Positions 1 through 5,154 of a stretch of 6,670 nt of DNA are shown piece after piece. Below the pieces are notes generated by a model. The model was not told the DNA's origin. It saw only the letters and a list, made by a program, of their open reading frames with translations, and made no database searches. A program made the position numbers and the translations under genes. Each line of letters opens with the position of its first letter. The first letter of the stretch is position 1. This DNA is from Chloroflexota bacterium (GTDB lineage: Bacteria > Chloroflexota > Chloroflexia > Thermomicrobiales > UBA6265), in the NCBI GenBank assembly GCA_023415845.1, contig JAEZJB010000082.1:1-6670 (forward strand). The letters run 5' to 3'.

Positions 1-66
1 AGGGTGCGACGGCGCTGATTTGGTGCCAACGACCTCGCGTTCTGTCGAAATCGCCATTCTCAACAT
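1..66 (-). CDS. possible 5' end of a leftward gene cut by the window edge
   Basis: A leftward frame opens with ATG at 66 (or ATG at 57) and stays open to the window edge. It would encode about 19 to 22 residues, MAISTEREVVGTKSAPSHP from the second ATG. The peptide is polar and could be an N-terminus, but it is too short to assign to a family. No convincing ribosome binding site stands before either ATG, since only GAGA lies close to the second one. The rightward frames across the same bases are also open for a short way, so coding potential is not distinctive. If real, the structured stretch at 146-221 would be in its leader. Confidence 0.25.
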   Translation of the reverse strand, partial: MLRMAISTEREVVGTKSAPSHP

Positions 67-145
67 CAGTCCGTGTGCTTCTATCGTGCCAGCACCATCC
101 CTTCACGTCAATTCGCCAGGCTTGGGAGCCCCTAAGTTGCGCGAA

Positions 146-221
146 CCTCCTGCCTGATCGCGCGGGTACTTGTGGTCCGTGCGGAGGGTTTCGACAGAGG
201 AACCCGGCGATCAGCAGGTGG
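146..221. repeat. imperfect inverted repeat able to form a branched stem
   Basis: Positions 149-161 pair with 207-218 in 12 base pairs with one bulged C (153): CTGATCGC (154-161) against GCGATCAG (207-214), and CCTG (149-152) against CAGG (215-218). The stem continues by two pairs (146-147 with 220-221) past one T/T mismatch. Inside are two small hairpins, GCGG 162-165 with CCGT 177-180 (one G-T pair) and GGGTT 186-190 with AACCC 201-205, giving a three-way junction. The function and the transcribed strand are unknown. It could be leader RNA of the leftward edge gene, a small RNA or a remnant repeat. Confidence 0.5.
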
Positions 222-254
222 GCGGAATTGGGTCTGGGTGATGAGTTGAAGGGA

Positions 255-306
255 CGCGACGGTGTCGCGAGTGCTTCGCACGGGGACTCTTCGCTACGCT
301 CAGAGT
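255..306. repeat. three consecutive perfect mini-hairpins
   Basis: Three perfect inverted repeats lie end to end: CGCGAC-ggt-GTCGCG (255-269), GTGC-ttc-GCAC (271-281) and ACTCT-N11-AGAGT (286-306). The last unit has the look of a very common intergenic element, read on the other strand as GTCACTCTGAGCGTAGCG, which is often mis-annotated as short proteins ending in SLRSE. That recognition is from memory. No T tract follows on either strand, so a simple terminator is not supported. Confidence 0.5.
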
Positions 307-358
307 GACGTGTACGTGAGTGGCCATTTTCGGCAGTTCTCAGCGGCCAATCTGACGA

Positions 359-402
359 TCGTTGCGGTCAGAGTGATTGGTAACGTGCGGTGCTGGATTG
401 CG
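359..402 (-). pseudogene. degenerate second copy of the DUF2165 gene tail
   Basis: Positions 359-402 match 441-484 at 36 of 44 bases with no gap, 82 bases apart. Seven of the eight differences are transitions. The right-hand copy contains the last ten codons and stop of the DUF2165 gene. The left-hand copy, read in the matching frame, gives QSSTARYQSL and a stop, against QPGATRHPSP and a stop. It is best explained as a partial duplication of the gene end that has since decayed. Confidence 0.5.
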
Positions 403-449
403 GGCGTCATTGCCGCCACCGTTCATTCATGACTGGCTGTTCGTTGCGG

Positions 450-1028
450 TCAGGGTGATGGGTGACGCGTGGCGCCGGGTTGCGTGCTCGGTATGGGCAG
501 GTGAAGCAGGATCAGCGTGCCGAGGGCAAGGACCGTGTTGCGGAAGGCGGGGTCGAGCCCGTTCCAGGCGGACGACTTCCACATCTGGAACCACTCGCCG
601 CCGATGACGATGAACCCGCCGAAGAAGAGGGCGATCAGCATACCGAGGCCGATGGAGGCCAGCGGACGGGCATGCGGATGTCGGCGAAACCAGAGCCAGG
701 TAGCGGCCAGGAGGATAACGGCGGTGATGGTTTCCCAGCCGATGATGGCGATGTAGGCGATGTCCTGCAGGGTGCGGTTTTCGATGGCGCGCCACATCAC
801 ATCGGGGTCGAGGTTGGTGCCCGGTTCGGCGCCGAAGTTGGTGGTGTCCATGGCGAGGACGTGCTGGACGAAGGCACGGTTGGTGTCGAAGTCGGTGATG
901 TTGCCGAAGGCGACGAGGGCGATATAGAGGCCGTTCCAGAGGATGAGCAACCCGACGGCGAACCAGAGCGAACCCAGGCGGGTCCAGCCAGGTGCGGGAG
1001 GCGGTGACGGGGGTGTATCGGTGGTCAT
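450..1028 (-). CDS. DUF2165 family small integral membrane protein
   Basis: This 192-residue protein has about four hydrophobic helices, near residues 20-41, 88-113, 123-143 and 164-180. A proline-rich cytoplasmic-looking N-terminus precedes them. The marks I associate with DUF2165 are the FVQHVLAMDTTNF stretch (53-65), which lies in the long loop between helices 1 and 2, and GGEWFQMWKSSAWNG (143-157) after helix 3. The length is normal for the family. No biochemical role is known, and it acts in the inner or cell membrane. The ATG start is backed by GAAGGA seven bases upstream. It lies 84 bases after the isomerase stop on the same strand with no clear terminator between, so co-transcription is possible. 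The last codons are duplicated in decayed form downstream (359-402). Confidence 0.85.
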   Translation of the reverse strand: MTTDTPPSPPPAPGWTRLGSLWFAVGLLILWNGLYIALVAFGNITDFDTNRAFVQHVLAMDTTNFGAEPGTNLDPDVMWRAIENRTLQDIAYIAIIGWETITAVILLAATWLWFRRHPHARPLASIGLGMLIALFFGGFIVIGGEWFQMWKSSAWNGLDPAFRNTVLALGTLILLHLPIPSTQPGATRHPSP

Positions 1029-1112
1029 GGAACGGTCCTTCGTGACGCTGACTGAATCGATTGCATTGTGCCAGACGGGTCGGGGTCGGCGGTCCCAACC
1101 GGCCCGGGGCGA

Positions 1113-1931
1113 TCAGTCGCAGAGCGGGAGCAGGCTCTGGTAGCAGCGGGCCGCCGCCTCGGCAGCGGGAAGCGCCCAGAGATCCTCGCTGAACATCTCG
1201 ATCGCATATGCACCGTTGTAATCGTGGGTTTCCAGGGCGCCGAGGATGGCGGGCAGGTCGAGGACACCGGCGCCGGGCAGGACGCGGTCGGCATTGCAGT
1301 TGCTGAGGTCGGCCGGTTTGTTCGCCATGTCGTCGACGTGGACATGGCGGATCCAGCGGACGTTTTCCGGGGTGAGGTCGGCGAACTTGGTGGGCGTGAC
1401 GTAATAGTGAGCCGGATCGAAGAGCACGCCCAGGCGCGGGTGGTTGACTTGCGCGCAGACCATGACGGCGCTGGCGAGGCTCCTGACCAGCGGGCTCCAG
1501 TTGAACTCAAGGGCGAGGGTGACATCGAGACCGTCGATGGACTGGAGGACGGCGGAGAAGGTGGTTGCGACCTGGTCGAGATCGGCCAGGGTGGGATTGG
1601 TGGGCCCGTCGGTGCCGACGACGAGGATGCCACCGCCGAGGTCGTGGAGGATGCGGGCGTTGCGGAGCACGGTGGCGTGGTTGGCGCGCTGGGAAAGCTG
1701 GGTGGAGAAGCACTCAATGGCGGTCTGGAAGCCGCCGATGCCGCGCAGACCGTGGTCGGCGATCAGGTCGCGGGTGTCGCCGGTCGTGTGCCCGGCGTCG
1801 AGCCAGGCATGGATGAGCGGGAGATGGAACTCGACCTGGCGGAACCCGGCGCTGGCGTAGGCGGCCAGGGCTTCCGGGAGGTCGGTATGGCGGGTGGTGA
1901 TCGAATTGATGGCCAGCTGGTCGGTGCGCAT
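1113..1931 (-). CDS. sugar phosphate isomerase/epimerase (xylose isomerase-like TIM barrel)
   Basis: This 272-residue single-domain protein has the length and pattern of the AP endonuclease 2 / xylose-isomerase-like family, which includes IolE, IolI and hydroxypyruvate isomerase. The expected divalent-metal ligands are in place: E142 (LALEFNW), D172 with H175 (GVLFDPAHY), H198 (RHVHVDDM) and E245 (YAIEMF). The loop LPGAGVLDL (218-226) is also typical. It probably isomerises, epimerises or dehydrates a keto-sugar or inosose in the cytoplasm, but the substrate is not readable. I chose ATG at 1931 because GGAGGA lies seven bases upstream. A longer reading from 2096 would add 55 arginine- and proline-rich residues with no family likeness and would run through the direct repeats at 2025-2065. 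It sits 212 bases downstream of an oxidoreductase of a type that often partners such enzymes. Confidence 0.88.
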   Translation of the reverse strand: MRTDQLAINSITTRHTDLPEALAAYASAGFRQVEFHLPLIHAWLDAGHTTGDTRDLIADHGLRGIGGFQTAIECFSTQLSQRANHATVLRNARILHDLGGGILVVGTDGPTNPTLADLDQVATTFSAVLQSIDGLDVTLALEFNWSPLVRSLASAVMVCAQVNHPRLGVLFDPAHYYVTPTKFADLTPENVRWIRHVHVDDMANKPADLSNCNADRVLPGAGVLDLPAILGALETHDYNGAYAIEMFSEDLWALPAAEAAARCYQSLLPLCD

Positions 1932-2143
1932 GAGCGATTCCTCCGTGGGGATGAGGTGAAACATTGGGTCAAGGCGACCGGTCGGGATGTCGGGTCGGTA
2001 AGTCGGGTCGACACACCCTCGCCGGCGCTCGGGAGGTACGACCCCTACAGCGCTCGGGAGGTACGGAATCCTGCGGCGGCGGGACGTGCGAATCATTGCG
2101 GCATGCAGGGAGACGATCTCTGGTAGTGCGAGGGGCGGGTCAG
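1932..2143 (-). promoter_or_regulatory. spacer before the isomerase gene, with repeats and palindrome
   Basis: This 212-base gap between the oxidoreductase stop and the isomerase start is long for a tight operon. It holds a perfect 10-base palindrome CGACCGGTCG (1975-1984), three GTCGGG units (1981, 1989, 2002) and a 16-base direct repeat. The ribosome binding site GGAGGA for the isomerase is at its left end. I see no clear -35/-10 pair and no T-tailed terminator. A separate regulated promoter for the isomerase is plausible but inferred. Confidence 0.35.
2025..2065. repeat. 16-base direct repeat, two perfect copies 25 bases apart
   Basis: GCGCTCGGGAGGTACG occurs at 2025-2040 and again at 2050-2065 without a mismatch, separated by nine bases. 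It lies in the untranslated spacer upstream of the leftward isomerase gene. The 25-base period is about 2.4 helical turns, so the two copies are not on exactly the same face. It could be a pair of regulator sites or the trace of a short duplication. Confidence 0.6.
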
Positions 2144-3208
2144 CTAGAGCACGTCGCGCTGGGTGAGGAACTGGCGGTAGATCTCCTCGAAGAGGCGGAC
2201 ATCGGTACGGGTATCAGCGGCGGTGGAGTGAAATGGGGTTCCGGTGCGGATGGCGTCGAGAAAGAACTCGGCCTCCTGACGGTAGGCCCAACTCGGTGGC
2301 ACGACCGGCCGGGTGAAGGTCTGGGTCTTGCCCGCGCGGTAGATCTCAACCTCGGCGGCGGCCTGGCGTTGCATCAGGGGTGGGGCCCAGGTGTGAATCC
2401 AGCCGTCGCGGAAATAGACCTGAGTGTGTTCGTCCCAGCGGTGATGAGAGAGGCGGCCCGACTCGAGCGTGCCACGAACGCCAGCCAGATCGAGGGTGAC
2501 CACGCCGCTGTAGCCATCGTCGTCGAGGTCGACGGTGCGGACGGTGACGTCATCGCCAGCACCGCTGAAAAAGCGGAGCAGGTTCAGGTTGTGGGTGAAC
2601 TGCTGGAGGTAGCCGACGTAGGCATCGAGCCATTCGGTCGGCAGCCAGTCGGGCCCGGTGACGGGTGTGGTCGGCATTGGCTCGTCGGTGGTGTCGAAAG
2701 GACCTTCGATGCCGACCAGCCAGTCGCCACCGAAGGAATGGTTGCGCAGGTAGGTCATGGCGCCGAACTCGCCGGTCTGGCGGGCTTCGGCGATGAGGTG
2801 TTTGACGAGCACGTTGCCGGCGTCGTAGCGCTTCATGTAGCCGACCATGAGGCGGCGACCGCTTGCCTGCTCGGCGGCGAGGATGCGGTCGGCCTGGGCG
2901 AGCGAGATCGCCATCGGCTTTTCCATGAACACGTCCTTGCCGGCGAGGAGGGCATCGCGGGCGAGTTCGCCCTGGACGTGGAAGGCGGCGGAGACGGCGA
3001 CCACGTCGATCTCGGGGTCGGCAAGGAGTTCGTGGTGATCGCGGTAGAGGCGGGGGATGCCGAAGCGCTGCTGGACCTTGCGACCGAGCTCGGGGCGGAG
3101 TTCGGCGAAGGCGACGAGATCGCAGCCGGGGAGGGTGGAGAAGTTCGGGAGGTGGACGCGCTGGGCCATGAAGCCGCAGCCGATGTAGCCAAGGCGAAGG
3201 GGGTGCAC
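2144..3208 (-). CDS. Gfo/Idh/MocA family NAD(P)-dependent oxidoreductase
   Basis: This 354-residue cytoplasmic enzyme has the usual family length. The N-terminal Rossmann domain (about 1-122) shows the dinucleotide motif GCGFMA (10-15) and the hallmark EKP (96-98), whose lysine contributes to catalysis in the family. It is followed by GYMKRYDAGN (123-132). The C-terminal alpha/beta domain carries the conserved histidine region FTHNLNLLRFF (204-214, H206). Members oxidise or reduce sugars, inositols and related polyols; the substrate here is unknown. By eye the position four before H206, often Asp in inositol dehydrogenases, is Q202. The start is GTG at 3208, giving MHPLRLGYIG directly at the Rossmann fold, with AGGAG six bases upstream. 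That site overlaps an inverted repeat (3217-3260). It is probably the first gene of a leftward set with the isomerase. Confidence 0.92.
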   Translation of the reverse strand: MHPLRLGYIGCGFMAQRVHLPNFSTLPGCDLVAFAELRPELGRKVQQRFGIPRLYRDHHELLADPEIDVVAVSAAFHVQGELARDALLAGKDVFMEKPMAISLAQADRILAAEQASGRRLMVGYMKRYDAGNVLVKHLIAEARQTGEFGAMTYLRNHSFGGDWLVGIEGPFDTTDEPMPTTPVTGPDWLPTEWLDAYVGYLQQFTHNLNLLRFFSGAGDDVTVRTVDLDDDGYSGVVTLDLAGVRGTLESGRLSHHRWDEHTQVYFRDGWIHTWAPPLMQRQAAAEVEIYRAGKTQTFTRPVVPPSWAYRQEAEFFLDAIRTGTPFHSTAADTRTDVRLFEEIYRQFLTQRDVL

Positions 3209-3214
3209 GGGACG

Positions 3215-3260
3215 CTCCTGACGCGGGGACGGGTGGGCGGTGCTGGACGTGGGCGTCAGG
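3215..3260 (-). promoter_or_regulatory. inverted repeat overlapping the oxidoreductase ribosome binding site
   Basis: CCTGACGC (3217-3224) and GCGTCAGG (3253-3260) are perfect 8-base inverted copies with 28 bases between. In leftward mRNA the downstream arm includes AGG of the AGGAG ribosome binding site (3215-3219) for the GTG start at 3208. Folding would therefore partly hide that site. It could alternatively be a protein operator. It is read directly from the sequence; any regulatory role is inferred. Confidence 0.4.
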
Positions 3261-3348
3261 GTAACGGAGGTTGGCGGCGTTGGCGAGGATGCGTGTTGGG
3301 GCGAGAGGGGCTGGGTCAGGAGTGGATTCGGCAGGATATGGACCGGGA

Positions 3349-3368
3349 GCCCAATTGCCGGGTTGGGC
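3349..3368. promoter_or_regulatory. inverted repeat GCCCAA-N8-TTGGGC, possible operator
   Basis: Perfect 6-base arms at 3349-3354 and 3363-3368 flank eight bases that contain the weak -35 candidate TTGCCG of the M28 gene. The symmetry, 20-base length and position fit a dimeric repressor site, but arms this short are not rare in GC-rich DNA. Confidence 0.3.
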
Positions 3369-3427
3369 CGGGGCTGGTACCGTGCGGCGGTGGATTTCGG
3401 CTTCCTTTATAGAGAGAGGGACATCCC

Positions 3428-4843
3428 ATGCGCGACCTGACGGCCTACGAGAAGCACCTCATTGGCGAGATCTGGACGACCGATGAGCCGTATCGCAATC
3501 TCGAAGAGTTCACCGACGTGATTGGGTCACGGTGGGCCGGATCGGAGAGCGAGCGTCAGGGCGGGGAGTGGCTGAAGGCGAAGCTGGAATCGTACGGGCT
3601 GGAGAACGTTCACCTGGAACCGGTGAAGTTCGGGGCGTGGACGCGCGGGCATGCGACGCTGGAACTGGTATCGCCGGTCGAGAAGTCGTTCTCGTGCATC
3701 GCGTTGCCGTACTCGAAGACCGGTGAGATCGAAGCCGACCTGATCGACATGGGGAACGGCGAAGAAGAGGATTACGAAAAGGCGGGTGACGCGGTCAGGG
3801 GCAAGATCGTGATTGCCGCCGCCGAAACCAACCCTTCCGGCACGCGCTCCACCAAGCTGGCCCACCGGACCGACAAGCTGCGGTTCGCGGTGGATGCCGG
3901 GGCGGTGGGAATGATCTTCGTCAACCAGAATCCCGGCCTTCTGCACATCACCGGCTCGATTGGGTCGGCGGGTGGTGGACCATCGGCGATCCCGGCGGTC
4001 GGCACCTCGTGGGAACACGGGCAGACGATCCTGCGGCTGGTCAAGCGCGGTGGAGGCCAGGGACGGGTGAAGCTCTCGGTCGGCGGCACCTTCCAGCCGG
4101 ATAACGTCTCGTACAACGTGGTTGGTGACATCGTCGGATCGAAATGGCCGGACGAACTGGTGCTGGCCGGTGGGCACTACGACGGGCATGACGTTTCGCA
4201 GGGGGCGCTGGACGACGGGGCGGGCACGATCGTGGCGCTGGAGGCGGCCCGGGTGCTGGCGGGGCTGCCGAAGGAAGCGATCGGGCGGACGATCCGGATC
4301 GTGCTTTTCTGCGGGGAGGAAGTCGGGCTGTTCGGGTCGTGGGCCTACATGGCGGACCACGCGGACGAGGTCGACAACATCCGGTTCATGCTCAACCTCG
4401 ATGGCGCGGGCTCGGGACCAGGCGGGAATGAGGAAATCACCGTCTCGGGCCGGCCGGAACTGCTCGACTGGTTCGAGGATCACGTCGCAACGACGAAGTA
4501 CGATATGAAGGTGACCGACCGACTCAACTCGCACTCGGACCACTTTCCGTACGCGATTCGCGGCATCCCGACCGCGACGCTGCAGGGGCCGTACAGATCG
4601 GCGGGCCTGGTTGGGCGCGGTTGGGGACATACCGAAGCCGATACCTTTGACAAGGCGACCCTGCGCGGACTCCAGATGTCGGCAATGGCGACAGCACGGT
4701 TGTTGCTGGCGCTGGCCAATGATGCCGAGTTCCCGGGGGCGCGGAAGTCGACGGAAGAACTGGTCGAACAGTTGACCGACCTTCAGCTGGACATCGCGCT
4801 CAAGCGGGCGGGCCGCTGGGAGCTGGTCAGCGGCAGGGCGTAG
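3428..4843 (+). CDS. M28 family zinc peptidase with PA-type insert
   Basis: This 471-residue protein has the M28 metallopeptidase domain interrupted by a protease-associated-like insert (about 95-215; for example GKIVIAAAE 125-133 and AGAVGMIFVNQN 157-168). The two-zinc site can be placed: H250 in GGHYDGHD (with D252 as the supporting Asp), bridging D262 in GALDDGAG, catalytic base E297 and ligand E298 in FCGEEVGLFGS, D325 in LNLDGAG, and H401 in GWGHTEAD. The SDHFPY motif (370-375) before the GIPT turn is also typical. Family members are aminopeptidases or carboxypeptidases, and the specificity is not readable. No signal peptide or membrane segment is seen, so it is probably cytoplasmic. The ATG start follows a GAGAGAGGG purine stretch (3412-3420) and no better upstream start exists. 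It appears to be a single-gene unit. Confidence 0.92.
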   Translation: MRDLTAYEKHLIGEIWTTDEPYRNLEEFTDVIGSRWAGSESERQGGEWLKAKLESYGLENVHLEPVKFGAWTRGHATLELVSPVEKSFSCIALPYSKTGEIEADLIDMGNGEEEDYEKAGDAVRGKIVIAAAETNPSGTRSTKLAHRTDKLRFAVDAGAVGMIFVNQNPGLLHITGSIGSAGGGPSAIPAVGTSWEHGQTILRLVKRGGGQGRVKLSVGGTFQPDNVSYNVVGDIVGSKWPDELVLAGGHYDGHDVSQGALDDGAGTIVALEAARVLAGLPKEAIGRTIRIVLFCGEEVGLFGSWAYMADHADEVDNIRFMLNLDGAGSGPGGNEEITVSGRPELLDWFEDHVATTKYDMKVTDRLNSHSDHFPYAIRGIPTATLQGPYRSAGLVGRGWGHTEADTFDKATLRGLQMSAMATARLLLALANDAEFPGARKSTEELVEQLTDLQLDIALKRAGRWELVSGRA

Positions 4844-4866
4844 GGACCGTAGGTGTATTGGCACGG

Positions 4867-4900
4867 GAGGGCGGGTGTCCATATGTGGATTGCCCGCCTC
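4867..4900 (+). terminator. possible terminator hairpin after the M28 peptidase
   Basis: GAGG (4867-4870) and CGGG (4872-4875), with one bulged G, pair with CCCG (4893-4896) and CCTC (4897-4900). An upper stem TCCA/TGGA (4878-4881 and 4886-4889) carries a TATG loop. It begins 24 bases after the peptidase stop, where a terminator is expected. No T tract follows, so it is not a classical intrinsic terminator. Confidence 0.35.
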
Positions 4901-5020
4901 ACCGTACAACCTGGTTCTTCTGAATTGCCACACAGGAGCACTGACGAGCAGCTGACGTGTGGGGCTTCCCGGTGGGAGATGCCGTAGGGGTTTGGGATGA
5001 GCGTGGGCGCCGAAGGATAT

Positions 5021-5086
5021 TCGGGGGAAATCAAAACCCCGAGGTCTTCGACTCGCTCCACAGAGCAAGTGATGGACACCTCGGGG
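5021..5086. ncRNA. candidate structured RNA or operator with alternative stems, upstream of abi
   Basis: CCCCGAGGT (5037-5045) pairs perfectly with ACCTCGGGG (5078-5086). Inside, 5051-5058 pairs with 5063-5070 at seven of eight positions around a four-base loop. The 5' arm can instead pair through CCCCGA (5037-5042) with TCGGGG at 5021-5026, so the two folds exclude each other. On the minus strand the main stem is followed by TTTTGATTT, which resembles a leftward terminator tail although no leftward gene ends here. A partner RNA of the abi gene, a switch or a DNA operator are all possible. None is shown. Confidence 0.3.
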
Positions 5087-5102
5087 CCGATGATTCTATT
5101 CT
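5073..5102 (+). promoter_or_regulatory. sigma-70-like promoter candidate for the abi gene
   Basis: TGGACA (5073-5078) matches the -35 consensus at five of six positions. TATTCT (5097-5102) matches the -10 consensus at four of six, with an 18-base spacer. It would start transcripts near 5109, about 45 bases before the TTG start. The spacer contains the right arm of the 5037-5086 inverted repeat, so that repeat could also act as an operator. Confidence 0.45.
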
Positions 5103-5154
5103 AGACATCGAATCAGGATAGTCAAGAAGAGGATCCAATCGGGCGGAGGGGTAC

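Larger units (their letters stand above)
67..449. other. gene-poor intergenic stretch with structured and repeated DNA
   Basis: No convincing gene is seen here. A rightward 77-codon frame (75-308) exists, but it has no ribosome binding site, is unlike any family I know and runs through the hairpin cluster at 255-306, so I treat it as noise. The stretch holds a branched inverted repeat (146-221), three consecutive small hairpins (255-306) and a degenerate copy of the DUF2165 gene tail (359-402). No T-rich terminator is visible for the leftward DUF2165 gene. Confidence 0.6.
3209..3427. promoter_or_regulatory. divergent promoter region between oxidoreductase and M28 peptidase
   Basis: The two genes start back to back with 219 bases between them, so both promoters must lie here or overlap the genes. 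A weak rightward candidate is TTGCCG (3355-3360), 17 bases, then TACCGT (3378-3383), matching the sigma-70 consensus at four and three of six positions. TATAGA (3408-3413) is an alternative -10 without a good -35. The inverted repeats at 3217-3260 and 3349-3368 also lie here. Promoter calls in DNA this GC-rich are uncertain. Confidence 0.35.
4844..5154. other. 311-base intergenic region rich in stem-loops, AT content rising rightward
   Basis: No convincing gene is seen. Short leftward frames cross it, but they lack ribosome binding sites and continue antisense into flanking genes. It contains a GC hairpin after the peptidase (4867-4900), CCACAC/GTGTGG arms (4928-4933 and 4957-4962), CCGAA-ggata-TTCGG (5010-5024), a long two-tier stem (5037-5086), TGATTC/GAATCA (5091-5096 and 5110-5115) and a promoter-like pair for the abi gene. 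The right part is much less GC-rich than the upstream genes. It could hold an untranslated leader or a small RNA. Confidence 0.55.

Noticed and set aside
149..218. T-box leader or integron attC site
   Set aside because: No T-box core sequence is found, and the arms lack the GTTRRRY and RYYYAAC core sites of attC.
75..308. Rightward 77-codon open frame
   Set aside because: It has no ribosome binding site and no family resemblance. It ends inside the hairpin chain in the SLRSE pattern typical of spurious translations of an intergenic element.
462..1007. Rightward acidic frame opposite the DUF2165 gene
   Set aside because: It is a shadow frame; the opposite strand gives a protein with four hydrophobic helices and family motifs.
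1040..1062. TGGCAC-containing stretch on the minus strand upstream of DUF2165 as a sigma-54 promoter
   Set aside because: The -24-like element is not followed by TTGC at the required spacing.
1932..2096. Upstream extension of the isomerase to an ATG at 2096
   Set aside because: The added 55 residues are arginine/proline-rich, cross the direct repeats and lie before a start with a clear GGAGGA site at 1931.
1964..3412. Long rightward open frame opposite the oxidoreductase gene
   Set aside because: It is an antisense shadow of a well-recognised Gfo/Idh/MocA gene. Glycine/glutamate-rich shadows are common in GC-rich DNA.
3527..5068. 513-codon leftward open frame opposite the M28 gene
   Set aside because: The rightward strand carries all M28 zinc ligands. 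The leftward product is arginine/proline-rich with no recognisable domain.
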